Shown piece by piece: positions 47,271 to 54,484 of a DNA stretch of 64,000 nt (positions within the stretch are counted from its first letter, which is position 1; each line of letters starts with the position of its first letter). The notes beneath the pieces are model-generated. The model did no database searches and had not been told where the DNA came from. It saw only the letters and a program-made list of their open reading frames with translations. Source of the DNA: Clostridium_AD sp050717545 (GTDB lineage: Bacteria > Bacillota > Clostridia > Clostridiales > Clostridiaceae); NCBI RefSeq assembly GCF_050717545.1, contig NZ_JBOITN010000041.1, positions 1 through 64,000 of the forward strand, read 5' to 3'. The position numbers and the translations under genes were made by a program.

Positions 47271-48467
47271 CTATACTCCTATACTATACTTGATAATAAA
47301 TATCAAAATACCTACTATACCACCAACCAGAGAACCATTAATTCGAATAAGCTGTAAGTCATTCCCAACATTTGATTCTATTAACTCAATTAGCATATTA
47401 TCTGAATATTTACTAATATTTTCTTTAACTATTATGCCGATATTTTTATGCTTATCATCTATTAGTTTATATAACATATCTTTAATCAATACATCTACTC
47501 TTCTTTGAGTATCCCTATTGTCTTCTAGATTGTTTATTAAGTTATCTATAATAATAAAAGGCTTATTGTATAAATCTTCATTTTTAAGTATTTTATTACT
47601 TGTACTTTCAATAATCGTATTAATGTATTCTTGGGTGTTAACATTTTCTAAAAGCTCCAACTTCCAATTTTCAATTTTCAACTCAAAATTACTATTATTT
47701 TTAAACTCTTCTAGCTTATCATAAATCCACAGCTTAAACATTAACCTATCTTTATTGTTTTTGTTTTTCATATTACTTAGAAATTTTTTAATTTTCTCTT
47801 GAAAACCAATTGCTAAATTATTATTACTACCCTTAAATTTATCAATGATTTTTTTTCTTCTACTTTCCCCTTCATAAGAAGACCTTGTTTCCATTATAAA
47901 TTTTATAAGTATATTTTTAAAAGCATATGTTTGAGAAAACGATATTAATTCATCTAAAATAAAATTATAAAGTCTATCCGTGTGCTCATTTCTTATAGAA
48001 ATCTCTATAATTGAAACAATCAGCTTATGCAAATCAGTTTTTTTAAAAATATTTATTGTTAAATTAGAAATATTTTTTTCAATTTCGTTATTATCAATTT
48101 TATTAACATTATCTTCAATCATTAATCTAAATACGTTTTTTATACCTTCAATTTCATTATTATCCTTTACTAATTCAACAACGAGTTTTGAGACATCATA
48201 TTTACTAAGTATTTTCTTTAAAGTCTCCTTAGACAATAATTCTTCACTTACCATATTAGATAACCCATCAAAAATTTTCTGTTTATTTCTAGGAATTGTC
48301 TTTTTTAATAATTTATTAATACCCCACCAGTCAGCAAAACCACCAATCATAGAAGCACAACTTCCGCTATACACAAGGCCTCCTATAAATGTTTTATGAA
48401 ATGGATAACTAACAAAATAAATACTTGAAGCTAATATTAAAATTGATGTTGCTTTATAACGATTCAC
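47271..48467 (-). CDS. DUF445 family membrane protein, copy 1
   Basis: 398 residues with the same plan as the following gene: SCASMIGGFADWWGINKLLKK near the N-terminus, NKQKIFDGLSNMVSEELLS, a long charged helical middle, and RINGSLVGGIVGILIFI at the C-terminus. Sequence identity to the partner is low outside the two ends, which points to an old duplication. Likely forms a complex with the downstream product. Confidence 0.83.
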   Translation of the reverse strand: MNRYKATSILILASSIYFVSYPFHKTFIGGLVYSGSCASMIGGFADWWGINKLLKKTIPRNKQKIFDGLSNMVSEELLSKETLKKILSKYDVSKLVVELVKDNNEIEGIKNVFRLMIEDNVNKIDNNEIEKNISNLTINIFKKTDLHKLIVSIIEISIRNEHTDRLYNFILDELISFSQTYAFKNILIKFIMETRSSYEGESRRKKIIDKFKGSNNNLAIGFQEKIKKFLSNMKNKNNKDRLMFKLWIYDKLEEFKNNSNFELKIENWKLELLENVNTQEYINTIIESTSNKILKNEDLYNKPFIIIDNLINNLEDNRDTQRRVDVLIKDMLYKLIDDKHKNIGIIVKENISKYSDNMLIELIESNVGNDLQLIRINGSLVGGIVGILIFIIKYSIGV

Positions 48468-48579
48468 TTTGATAAACCTACTTTCATTAGATCATTTATT
48501 ATTAGTGTTCTTGTTATTTATATAATTTAGAATACCACAAATAATTTGGAATACCAAATTTTAAAATATAATTCCAGCA

Positions 48580-48612
48580 TTAAATTATCTCCAGCGGAGC
48601 TGAAATATTAAT
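48580..48612 (+). repeat. Dispersed intergenic repeat, copy D
   Basis: TTAAATTATCTCC-AGC-GGAGCTGAAATATTAA; the last third has decayed compared with copies B and C. It lies in the gap between the DUF445 gene and the small 27-codon gene. Confidence 0.7.
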
Positions 48613-48685
48613 CTTAATATCAACTTAATACTCAGTTAACATAGCCATGATATTATTTATATATAAAGAAGGGAGAGTGAACTAA

Positions 48686-48769
48686 ATGAAAAATAAGAAA
48701 GCCTTTATAATTAGCAAAGAAGTAATCGATGAATGTCTTGCTGATTCTATAGAAAAATCAAGCAAATAA
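48686..48769 (+). CDS. Possible 27-residue peptide
   Basis: ATG at 48686 follows GAAGGGAGAG by eight bases; the peptide begins MKNKKAFIISKEVIDECLAD and ends KSSK. It is directly followed by a strong terminator, so it sits on its own short transcript. Basic start, amphipathic middle with one Cys, no leader or double-Gly motif. No family known to me. It could be a regulatory peptide, or the region may be a small RNA gene. Confidence 0.5.
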   Translation: MKNKKAFIISKEVIDECLADSIEKSSK

Positions 48770-48814
48770 AGAACAAGTCTAACATTAAAAATGAAAGACT
48801 TGTTCTTTATTTAT
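48764..48814. terminator. Terminator after the 27-codon gene
   Basis: ATAAAGAACAAGTCT and AGACTTGTTCTTTAT form a 15-bp stem. The left arm and loop start (AACAAGTCTAACATT) recur in the terminator at 53353. Confidence 0.85.
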
Positions 48815-48881
48815 CTTTAACTTTATTATTTCTCTCTATAATCCTTTCATCATCTATTCAACGTCATTTCCATTGAATTTC

Positions 48882-50351
48882 TTATACTATATATTGAGCT
48901 GACTTACCCATTTCATCAATATACTTTATTACCGATTTGTTTGTTTTTAAATCTATAAACAAATTACAATACTTATCATCTTTTTGCCAGCAAAGTTTAA
49001 TTTCATCCTTTTGAGAATCCATAACTTTAAATTCTCCATTGAAAGCTGGATATTCATTTCTAAATCTTATAAGTGTTAATAGCCTCTGAACAACTTCTTG
49101 CTTAAGTGATTGTTCTATTTCTTCCAAGCTGAAATTGTGACGATTAATTTCACGACCTTCACCTGTTTTCTTAACATTTTCAACATCATTTTTTCCTGCC
49201 AAAAGACCAACGTAATATACTTGCGGTATTCCTGGTGCAAAAAACTGAATAGCTCTTGCTGCGAGATATGCATCATCTTCACAGTTTAAAACGGAATAAT
49301 AAGAACATCTTATCTGATGAACATCAAATCCATCTGGAGCCTTATGCTCATCTGACATAATAAGACTAAGGTTTGAACCTCTTTGTAAACATACATCCAC
49401 TAGTTTTTTAGCTTCCTTAGTATCTATAAGATCATCCATATCTGGTTTCACTGGAATCCCGTCATGGCAGTCAAGCATTGTAAACTGATTGCTAGGGCGA
49501 TTTTTCAGATATTCACAAAGCTTCTCACTTGACTTATTAACTAGAGTATCAAGAATGGTGTATGGCAGAATAAAATCGTATATCCAGCATCCGTGATCTG
49601 CAAGTCTGTTTTGAATTGTATAATGTGCATGCAGTTCAGGAAGTAATTCAATTCCTAATGACTTTGCAAGTTCTAGTATCCAGTCAAGAAAATCATATAT
49701 CTCTGGTTCCACGAAAAAACAACTTGTTCCAAGTTTTTTAATAACATATCCAACCGCATCCAATCGAACAATTTTAACATTTTGTTTACTGAAGTTTACG
49801 AGAAAATCAGTAATTAACTGTTTAATTTTTTCTGATTTAATGTCCAGGTCAATCTGCTCAGATGGTTCTGTTTTACCGAATGTTGTCCATACTTTTTCTT
49901 TCTCACCAGTTTCTTCTATAGTAAAAGTTGAATAGGGTGCTTTTCTACGAAGAAACATCTTTGCAATGTCTTGTGCAACTGGCGTGCCATCTTCCCAAAC
50001 CTTGTCTAATGTTATAAATAAATCAGCATATTCTGATTTTCGGCCCTTCTTCAAAAAATCCTGAAAGTATACAGACTTTTGGGAAATATGATTTACCATA
50101 AGATCCACTAAGATGTCGAAATTTTTTCCAATAGCCCTGATATCTTCCCAGGTACCAAATTGAGGTTCTATTTCTAAATAAGTTAATGGCGCAAATCCCC
50201 TGTCACCTGATGACGGAAAAGGAGGAAGAATATGAATTCCTCCTTTAAAAATATCTGAAAAATATTTCAAAAGAAGATTATTTAAGGTTTTTAAATCTCC
50301 TCCCAAGGAATCTGGATAAGTAATTAACTGCACTTGGTTTTTTACTGCCAT
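48882..50351 (-). CDS. gtfA: Sucrose phosphorylase (GH13_18)
   Basis: Splits sucrose with phosphate into glucose 1-phosphate and fructose in the cytoplasm. 489 residues aligning along the length of known sucrose phosphorylases: QVQLITYPDSLGGDL at the start, ILPPFPSSGDRGFAPLTY, nucleophile in VRLDAVGYVIKK (about 193), acid/base in LPELHAHY (about 237), LDCHDGIPV, and PGIPQVYYVGLLAGKNDVE. Related enzymes act on sucrose 6-phosphate or glucosylglycerate, so the exact acceptor is not certain. Follows the kinase gene by about 50 bases, behind AAGGAG. Confidence 0.9.
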   Translation of the reverse strand: MAVKNQVQLITYPDSLGGDLKTLNNLLLKYFSDIFKGGIHILPPFPSSGDRGFAPLTYLEIEPQFGTWEDIRAIGKNFDILVDLMVNHISQKSVYFQDFLKKGRKSEYADLFITLDKVWEDGTPVAQDIAKMFLRRKAPYSTFTIEETGEKEKVWTTFGKTEPSEQIDLDIKSEKIKQLITDFLVNFSKQNVKIVRLDAVGYVIKKLGTSCFFVEPEIYDFLDWILELAKSLGIELLPELHAHYTIQNRLADHGCWIYDFILPYTILDTLVNKSSEKLCEYLKNRPSNQFTMLDCHDGIPVKPDMDDLIDTKEAKKLVDVCLQRGSNLSLIMSDEHKAPDGFDVHQIRCSYYSVLNCEDDAYLAARAIQFFAPGIPQVYYVGLLAGKNDVENVKKTGEGREINRHNFSLEEIEQSLKQEVVQRLLTLIRFRNEYPAFNGEFKVMDSQKDEIKLCWQKDDKYCNLFIDLKTNKSVIKYIDEMGKSAQYIV

Positions 50352-50399
50352 AATTTAATCACTCCTTCTAAAGTTTTATTATTACGCAAAAAAATCACA

Positions 50400-51053
50400 T
50401 TATTTAACGATAATTACATCATATTCTTTGGTGATAATAAAGTCAGCTAGTTGAATATGACCAGCGATGATTTTATGTTCAGTTTCCAGAATATTTTCTA
50501 TAAATGAATCGTTTACTTCATTTCCTCTATTTCTTTTTTTCCTGTGCTCCAATGTATCGAGCCTGCTTCTTGCTATGAATACTTTGGTATCAACATTTTT
50601 AAGTAATGAAGTATATGTTCCCTCAGCGATAACAACCTTAATACCTTCTAGACTTATTACCTGCTCTTCTACCGTGTTTGCATTATAATCAATTAAAGGC
50701 TTAGTTATTTCTGTTTTTCCACTGATTGCATCTTTCAAATTATTTTCTAGAACATTAAAGTTAACTTCTTTATGTGGTCCTAACCATTCAGGATCTTGTC
50801 TTCTCTTTTCATCATTTGACTTTGGCGGTAAATAAAAATAATCATCCTGACCTAATAAAACAGATTCTATTCCGTACTTTTTGAGTTCATCAACTATTGC
50901 CTTCCCAGTTTCTGATTTACCACTTCCAGATTCACCTGAAACCGTAATGTTATACCTTGTTGCTTTATTCTTTATTTTTTCAATAATTTCTGGAACTATT
51001 ATGCTAGCTGCTTTAGTGTGATGTTCCTCTAATACAATAATGTCACCTTTCAT
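50400..51053 (-). CDS. P-loop kinase of the uridine kinase/PRK type
   Basis: 217 residues. An N-terminal extension of about 35 residues precedes the P-loop GESGSGKSET (40-49); LLGQDDYFYLPP has the substrate-side Asp pair as in uridine kinases, DPEWLGPHKEVNF and KPLIDYNANTVEE follow, then VVIAEGTYTSLL and RKKRNRGN as the lid. Its first position in an operon with sucrose phosphorylase under LacI control suggests a sugar or related small molecule as substrate rather than uridine. AAGGAGG precedes the ATG. Confidence 0.75.
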   Translation of the reverse strand: MKGDIIVLEEHHTKAASIIVPEIIEKIKNKATRYNITVSGESGSGKSETGKAIVDELKKYGIESVLLGQDDYFYLPPKSNDEKRRQDPEWLGPHKEVNFNVLENNLKDAISGKTEITKPLIDYNANTVEEQVISLEGIKVVIAEGTYTSLLKNVDTKVFIARSRLDTLEHRKKRNRGNEVNDSFIENILETEHKIIAGHIQLADFIITKEYDVIIVK

Positions 51054-51082
51054 GTAAGAGCCTCCTTAAAATTTAAAATATG

Positions 51083-51194
51083 TAAACCGTTTAATATATT
51101 TATACTACATCCTTTTCGCTAACATGTCAACCACTTGACATGTTATTATTAGTAATATTATAGTTATTACCTAACAGTTATGGTAACGGTTTAC
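51083..51194 (-). promoter_or_regulatory. Promoter and two LacI-type operators of the sucrose phosphorylase operon
   Basis: Minus-strand TTGACA (51130-51125), 17 bases, TAGTAT (51107-51102). Operator 1, TAAACCGTTTA (51083-51093), is a perfect odd palindrome just past the start site. Operator 2, GTAACGGTTTAC (51183-51194), is about 100 bases upstream. Between them AACATGTCAA-CCAC-TTGACATGTT (51121-51144) is a 10-bp inverted repeat overlapping the -35. Repression by the neighbouring LacI-type protein with looping is plausible. Confidence 0.75.
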
Positions 51195-51203
51195 TAGCAA
51201 TAT

Positions 51204-51240
51204 AAAAAACATTCTAAATCATTGGATTTAGAATGTTTTA
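51204..51240. terminator. Terminator of the LacI-type gene
   Basis: AAAACATTCTAAATC, loop ATT, then GATTTAGAATGTTTT with short flanking A and T runs; about 30 bases past the regulator stop codon. Confidence 0.85.
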
Positions 51241-51268
51241 ATGTTAAGTAATATATATATTAATGTTT

Positions 51269-52246
51269 TTATGTAGTTCTACGTTCAATAAGCTCTATAG
51301 GCAGTATATTTTCATGATTAACTTTTTTATCATCTATCTGGTTAATCAAAATTTCTACTACAAGTTTTGCTATTTCTCTAATTGGTTGTCTTATTGTAGT
51401 AAGAGCTGGCACAATTAATGAAGCTATATTAATATCATCATAGCCAACTATTTTTAAATCACCAGGTATGGATTTCTCTAAAACACTAGCTACTTTCACA
51501 ATGCAGGTAGCTATCATATCACTACTAGCAAATATCCCATCTATGGCTGGATGTTCTTCAAATAATTTGTAAATAAGACTTTCATATTCTTCTGTATCGA
51601 AACTATTTATACTTGTTTCAATTACTACATAGGGCATGCTATTCTCATTTGCAACATCCACAAAAGCTTCATATCTTCTATTAGCAGAAGTATTCAAATT
51701 TAGTGGACCACTTATATGCGCAAGGTTTTTGCAACCTTTTTCTATAAGCAGTTTTGTGGCAAGAACACCTCCATTATAATTATCAGAAGCAACATAAGGT
51801 ATATTCTCTGATAAAAATCTATCAATAGCTACTATAGGCAACCTAAGGTTCAGGTACTCAGAAACCTCTAACGTATGACTTCCCATAATAATTCCATCAA
51901 CCTGATTTCCTTTTAGCATATCTATATAATCTTGTTCTTTCTTACTTTCATTATTAGCATTACATAATAGTATCTTATATCCATTCTTATAGGCATAATA
52001 TTCAATATCGTTTGTAAGCTCAGCAAAAAAAGGATGTGCTACACTAGGAATTATAAATCCTATTAAATTGGACTTTCTTCTAAAAAGAGCTCTGGCTAAT
52101 TCATTAGGCTGATAATCAAGCTCTTTCATGGCCTTGTATACATTTTTTCTTGTTTTCTCACTGATATATCCCCTATTATTTAGTACTCTTGAAACTGTAG
52201 TAACTGTGACCCCTGATCTTTTGGCCACATCTTTTATATTTGCCAT
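51269..52246 (-). CDS. LacI/GalR family repressor
   Basis: 325 residues. DNA-binding domain MANIKDVAKRSGVTVTTVSR with the hinge helix PNELARALFRRKSNLIGF, followed by a periplasmic-binding-protein-like sensor domain (GFIIPSVAHPFFAEL, MGSHTLEV, GYDDINIASLIVPALTTIRQP). ATG 52246 lies after AAAAGGG. Encoded next to the sucrose phosphorylase operon, with two fitting operators in the gap, so probably its repressor, released by sucrose or a product. Confidence 0.93.
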   Translation of the reverse strand: MANIKDVAKRSGVTVTTVSRVLNNRGYISEKTRKNVYKAMKELDYQPNELARALFRRKSNLIGFIIPSVAHPFFAELTNDIEYYAYKNGYKILLCNANNESKKEQDYIDMLKGNQVDGIIMGSHTLEVSEYLNLRLPIVAIDRFLSENIPYVASDNYNGGVLATKLLIEKGCKNLAHISGPLNLNTSANRRYEAFVDVANENSMPYVVIETSINSFDTEEYESLIYKLFEEHPAIDGIFASSDMIATCIVKVASVLEKSIPGDLKIVGYDDINIASLIVPALTTIRQPIREIAKLVVEILINQIDDKKVNHENILPIELIERRTT

Positions 52247-52293
52247 AGTAACACCCTTTTCATGAAAATTCATAATAAATTATTGTATATACT

Positions 52294-52321
52294 ATTATAA
52301 ACATAATTTGAATAAAAGCAA
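52294..52321 (-). promoter_or_regulatory. Promoter of the LacI-type gene
   Basis: Minus-strand TTGCTT (52321-52316), 16 bases, TATAAT (52299-52294). Confidence 0.55.
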
Positions 52322-52335
52322 ATATATAAAAATAG

Positions 52336-52364
52336 TTGACTTCGCCCCATTATCTCATTATAAT
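52336..52364 (+). promoter_or_regulatory. Promoter of the EamA transporter gene
   Basis: TTGACT (52336-52341), 17 bases, TATAAT (52359-52364). Confidence 0.75.
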
Positions 52365-52427
52365 TATTTAAAATAATAATATTAAAATAGAGCTAATGTC
52401 AATATTATATATACGGAGGAAATTAGA

Positions 52428-53318
52428 ATGAAAGATAAGATTAAAATTATTAGTTCCATGTTTATCTTTGGAAGCATAGGAATTTTTGTAAGGAATATAA
52501 ACCTACCCTCAATTGAAATCGCTTTTCTAAGAGCCATAATAGGTAGTTCATTTCTACTTTTTGCTGGTTTTATAATGAAACAAAAAATGTCTATTAAATT
52601 AGTGAAGGCAAATATATTAATTCTCACGCTATCTGGTGTTGCTATAGGCTTTAACTGGATTCTTTTATTTCAAGCATACAAATACACCACTATCTCAAAC
52701 TCAACTTTAAGCTACTACTTTGCGCCTATATTTGTACTAATGCTAGCACCTATAATTCTTAAAGAGAGACTGACAATGATAAAAATTATATGTGTTATAG
52801 TTGCTATGTCAGGATTATTTTTAATTGTCAGTACAGGAAGCACTAATATAACAGTCTCTTACAATCATATAATCGGAATAATATATGGACTTAGCGCTGC
52901 TGTTTTATATGCTAGTATAATTTTAATGAATAAATTTATTAAAAATTTATCTGGTTTTGAATCAACTCTTATTCAACTGTCAATTGCAGCGATTGTACTT
53001 TTACCTCTCATTATTTATAGGGGTAATATTCATGTAAGTGAAATAAGTTCTACAGCATGGATCTTTATATTAATAGTAGGTATCCTTCACACAGGAATTG
53101 CTTACCTGATGTATTTTTCTTCAATAAATCAGCTAAAGGGACAATCCATAGCAATTTTAAGCTATATCGACCCAATATCCGCGGTAATTTTAGCATCTGT
53201 TTTTTTAGGCGAATCTATAACCATAATGAAAGTAATTGGAGGACTACTTATCCTAGGTTCTACATTTATAAGTGAGATATTAGAAGCTAAATTTACAAAT
53301 CATCCAATTGAATTATGA
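52428..53318 (+). CDS. EamA/DMT family transporter
   Basis: 296 residues with ten hydrophobic segments in two EamA repeats (about 1-140 and 145-285). FGSIGIFVRNINLPSIEIAFLR and GFNWILLFQAYKYTTISNSTL in repeat 1; AYLMYFSSINQLKGQSIAIL and DPISAVILASVFLGESI in repeat 2 are typical. Probably a metabolite or amino-acid exporter; substrate unknown. Diverges from the LacI-type gene; CGGAGG precedes the ATG. Confidence 0.9.
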   Translation: MKDKIKIISSMFIFGSIGIFVRNINLPSIEIAFLRAIIGSSFLLFAGFIMKQKMSIKLVKANILILTLSGVAIGFNWILLFQAYKYTTISNSTLSYYFAPIFVLMLAPIILKERLTMIKIICVIVAMSGLFLIVSTGSTNITVSYNHIIGIIYGLSAAVLYASIILMNKFIKNLSGFESTLIQLSIAAIVLLPLIIYRGNIHVSEISSTAWIFILIVGILHTGIAYLMYFSSINQLKGQSIAILSYIDPISAVILASVFLGESITIMKVIGGLLILGSTFISEILEAKFTNHPIEL

Positions 53319-53352
53319 TTCTTATTTATATTCCATTGAAAAAATACGCAAA

Positions 53353-53394
53353 TAAAAACAAGTCTAACATTCGCAATGTAAGGCTTGTTTTTTT
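53353..53394. terminator. Terminator after the EamA gene
   Basis: AAAAACAAGTCTAACATT pairs with AATGTAAGGCTTGTTTTT (one wobble) around CGC; followed by T's. Shares ACAAGTCTAACATT with the terminator at 48764. Confidence 0.88.
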
Positions 53395-53398
53395 ACCC

Positions 53399-53539
53399 CT
53401 AACTTAGAAATATTACTTCCTTGCAGTTCTTGCATACTAAAATCAAAGTATCATCGTCACACCTTTTAAATTCATACTTTTCAATTGACTTATCAGTCTT
53501 TATATCTTCTACATTACCACATTTACAAAGTAATTTCAT
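53399..53539 (-). CDS. Small zinc-ribbon protein (46 residues)
   Basis: MKLLCKCGNVEDIKTDKSIE at the start gives CKC (Cys5, Cys7) and VCKNCKEV near the end gives CxxC, so four cysteines can bind one zinc. TAGGGGGAG lies eight bases before the ATG at 53539. Too short for the usual gene callers but well supported by start site and composition. Function unknown; not part of an obvious operon. Confidence 0.7.
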   Translation of the reverse strand: MKLLCKCGNVEDIKTDKSIEKYEFKRCDDDTLILVCKNCKEVIFLS

Positions 53540-53596
53540 CTTGCTCCCCCTAATAAGTTAATGTTTTCCTTATTATATCATAAATTGTAAACAATT

Positions 53597-54423
53597 ACCA
53601 TAGGCGTATTTAATTTGGAGGGAGTTATAAATTACGAAAATTATACACATTTAGTACGCATTATAGGTATCTCAGATATTTCCTGAGTATATGCGTAAAT
53701 GCCATTAAGTCCATACTTAACGTTGCATTCAAAAACTACCAATAAATGTATGTATCGGACCAAATATATTCATTGGTTACTAATATCAATACTTCACTTA
53801 CTGTAGTTCCTGTTTTAATTCTTCTCTTTAATTCAGTATATTAACTTGCTATCTTATTGTTTTTCCCAAGTCACAGTTACCTTAGTGGGACATAAAGTTA
53901 CCCACTTTATTACCATAGAGGTATTTAATTTGGAGTGACTTATAATTTTGCAATTAAAACACTATATAAAATACTCCAAACAACATGGGAAACATCTATA
54001 ATTCCATAAAATATTAATAACCCATTAATCATAATATTTGATTGATACAATTGTTTCTCTGTAGCTTTTTTCATTCTTTGGTATACGGCCATTAACAAAA
54101 CTAACGGGATTACTATCTTAATTATTATACTAAATAAATACCTTTTGTTTACTAACGGTGCCATGAAAGCATTCACTTCTAAAAACATCCCTGTGTTGAC
54201 AAGATAAATTGTAAATAAGATATCTGTTATATTTAACATGTACAATGCAATTAATTTTTTTGCTATAAAATCCAAATCTTTTGTTTTTAATATAGAAAGG
54301 ATAAAAGACATGGTCATCACCTCTATTAGAAGTATTGCCCATGTCTGTTTGTTTTAAAACTAGCTCTCAATATATTAACTCACTATCTTACTGTTTTTCC
54401 CAAGTCACAGTTACCTTAGTGGG
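53597..54423 (-). repeat. Duplicated flank elements R1 and R2 around the DUF5658 gene
   Basis: R2 (56 bases) occurs at 53834-53889 and 54368-54423 with about five differences and contains CCCAAGTCACAGTTACC on the plus strand. R1 (about 36 bases, GTATTTAATTTGGAG core) occurs at 53597-53633 and 53911-53946. On the minus strand the order is R2-DUF5658-R1, then R2-200 bases of unreadable DNA-R1. The 200 bases (53634-53833) contain only a short open stretch, NVKYGLNGIYAYTQEISEI. Confidence 0.75.
53940..54311 (-). CDS. DUF5658 family membrane protein
   Basis: 123 residues with three to four membrane helices: ALYMLNITDILFTIYLVNTG (starting a helix with the family's Asn-Asp polar pair), MFLEVNAFMAPLV, then IIIKIVIPLVLLMAVY and a last helix ending VLIAKL. 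Matches DUF5658 in layout. ATG 54311 is preferred since AGAGGTG lies six bases before it. Function unknown. Its stop codon falls in an R1 repeat. Confidence 0.75.
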   Translation of the reverse strand: MSFILSILKTKDLDFIAKKLIALYMLNITDILFTIYLVNTGMFLEVNAFMAPLVNKRYLFSIIIKIVIPLVLLMAVYQRMKKATEKQLYQSNIMINGLLIFYGIIDVSHVVWSILYSVLIAKL

Positions 54424-54484
54424 TCACTTAGTGGGTCACTTATGACCCACTTCGCTTATATAATCCTATTCCAAATTCACTTAA

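Noticed and set aside
47271..48467. Plus-strand reading frames of 70-140 codons opposite the DUF445 genes
   Set aside because: They are antisense shadows caused by Lys/Asn/Ile-rich codons; no start signals and no recognisable products.
53634..53939. Cyclic di-GMP riboswitch near the pilus/VWA genes
   Set aside because: The region does not contain the GEMM core or tetraloop-receptor blocks; the repeated CCCAAGTCACAGTTACC is part of a plain duplication.
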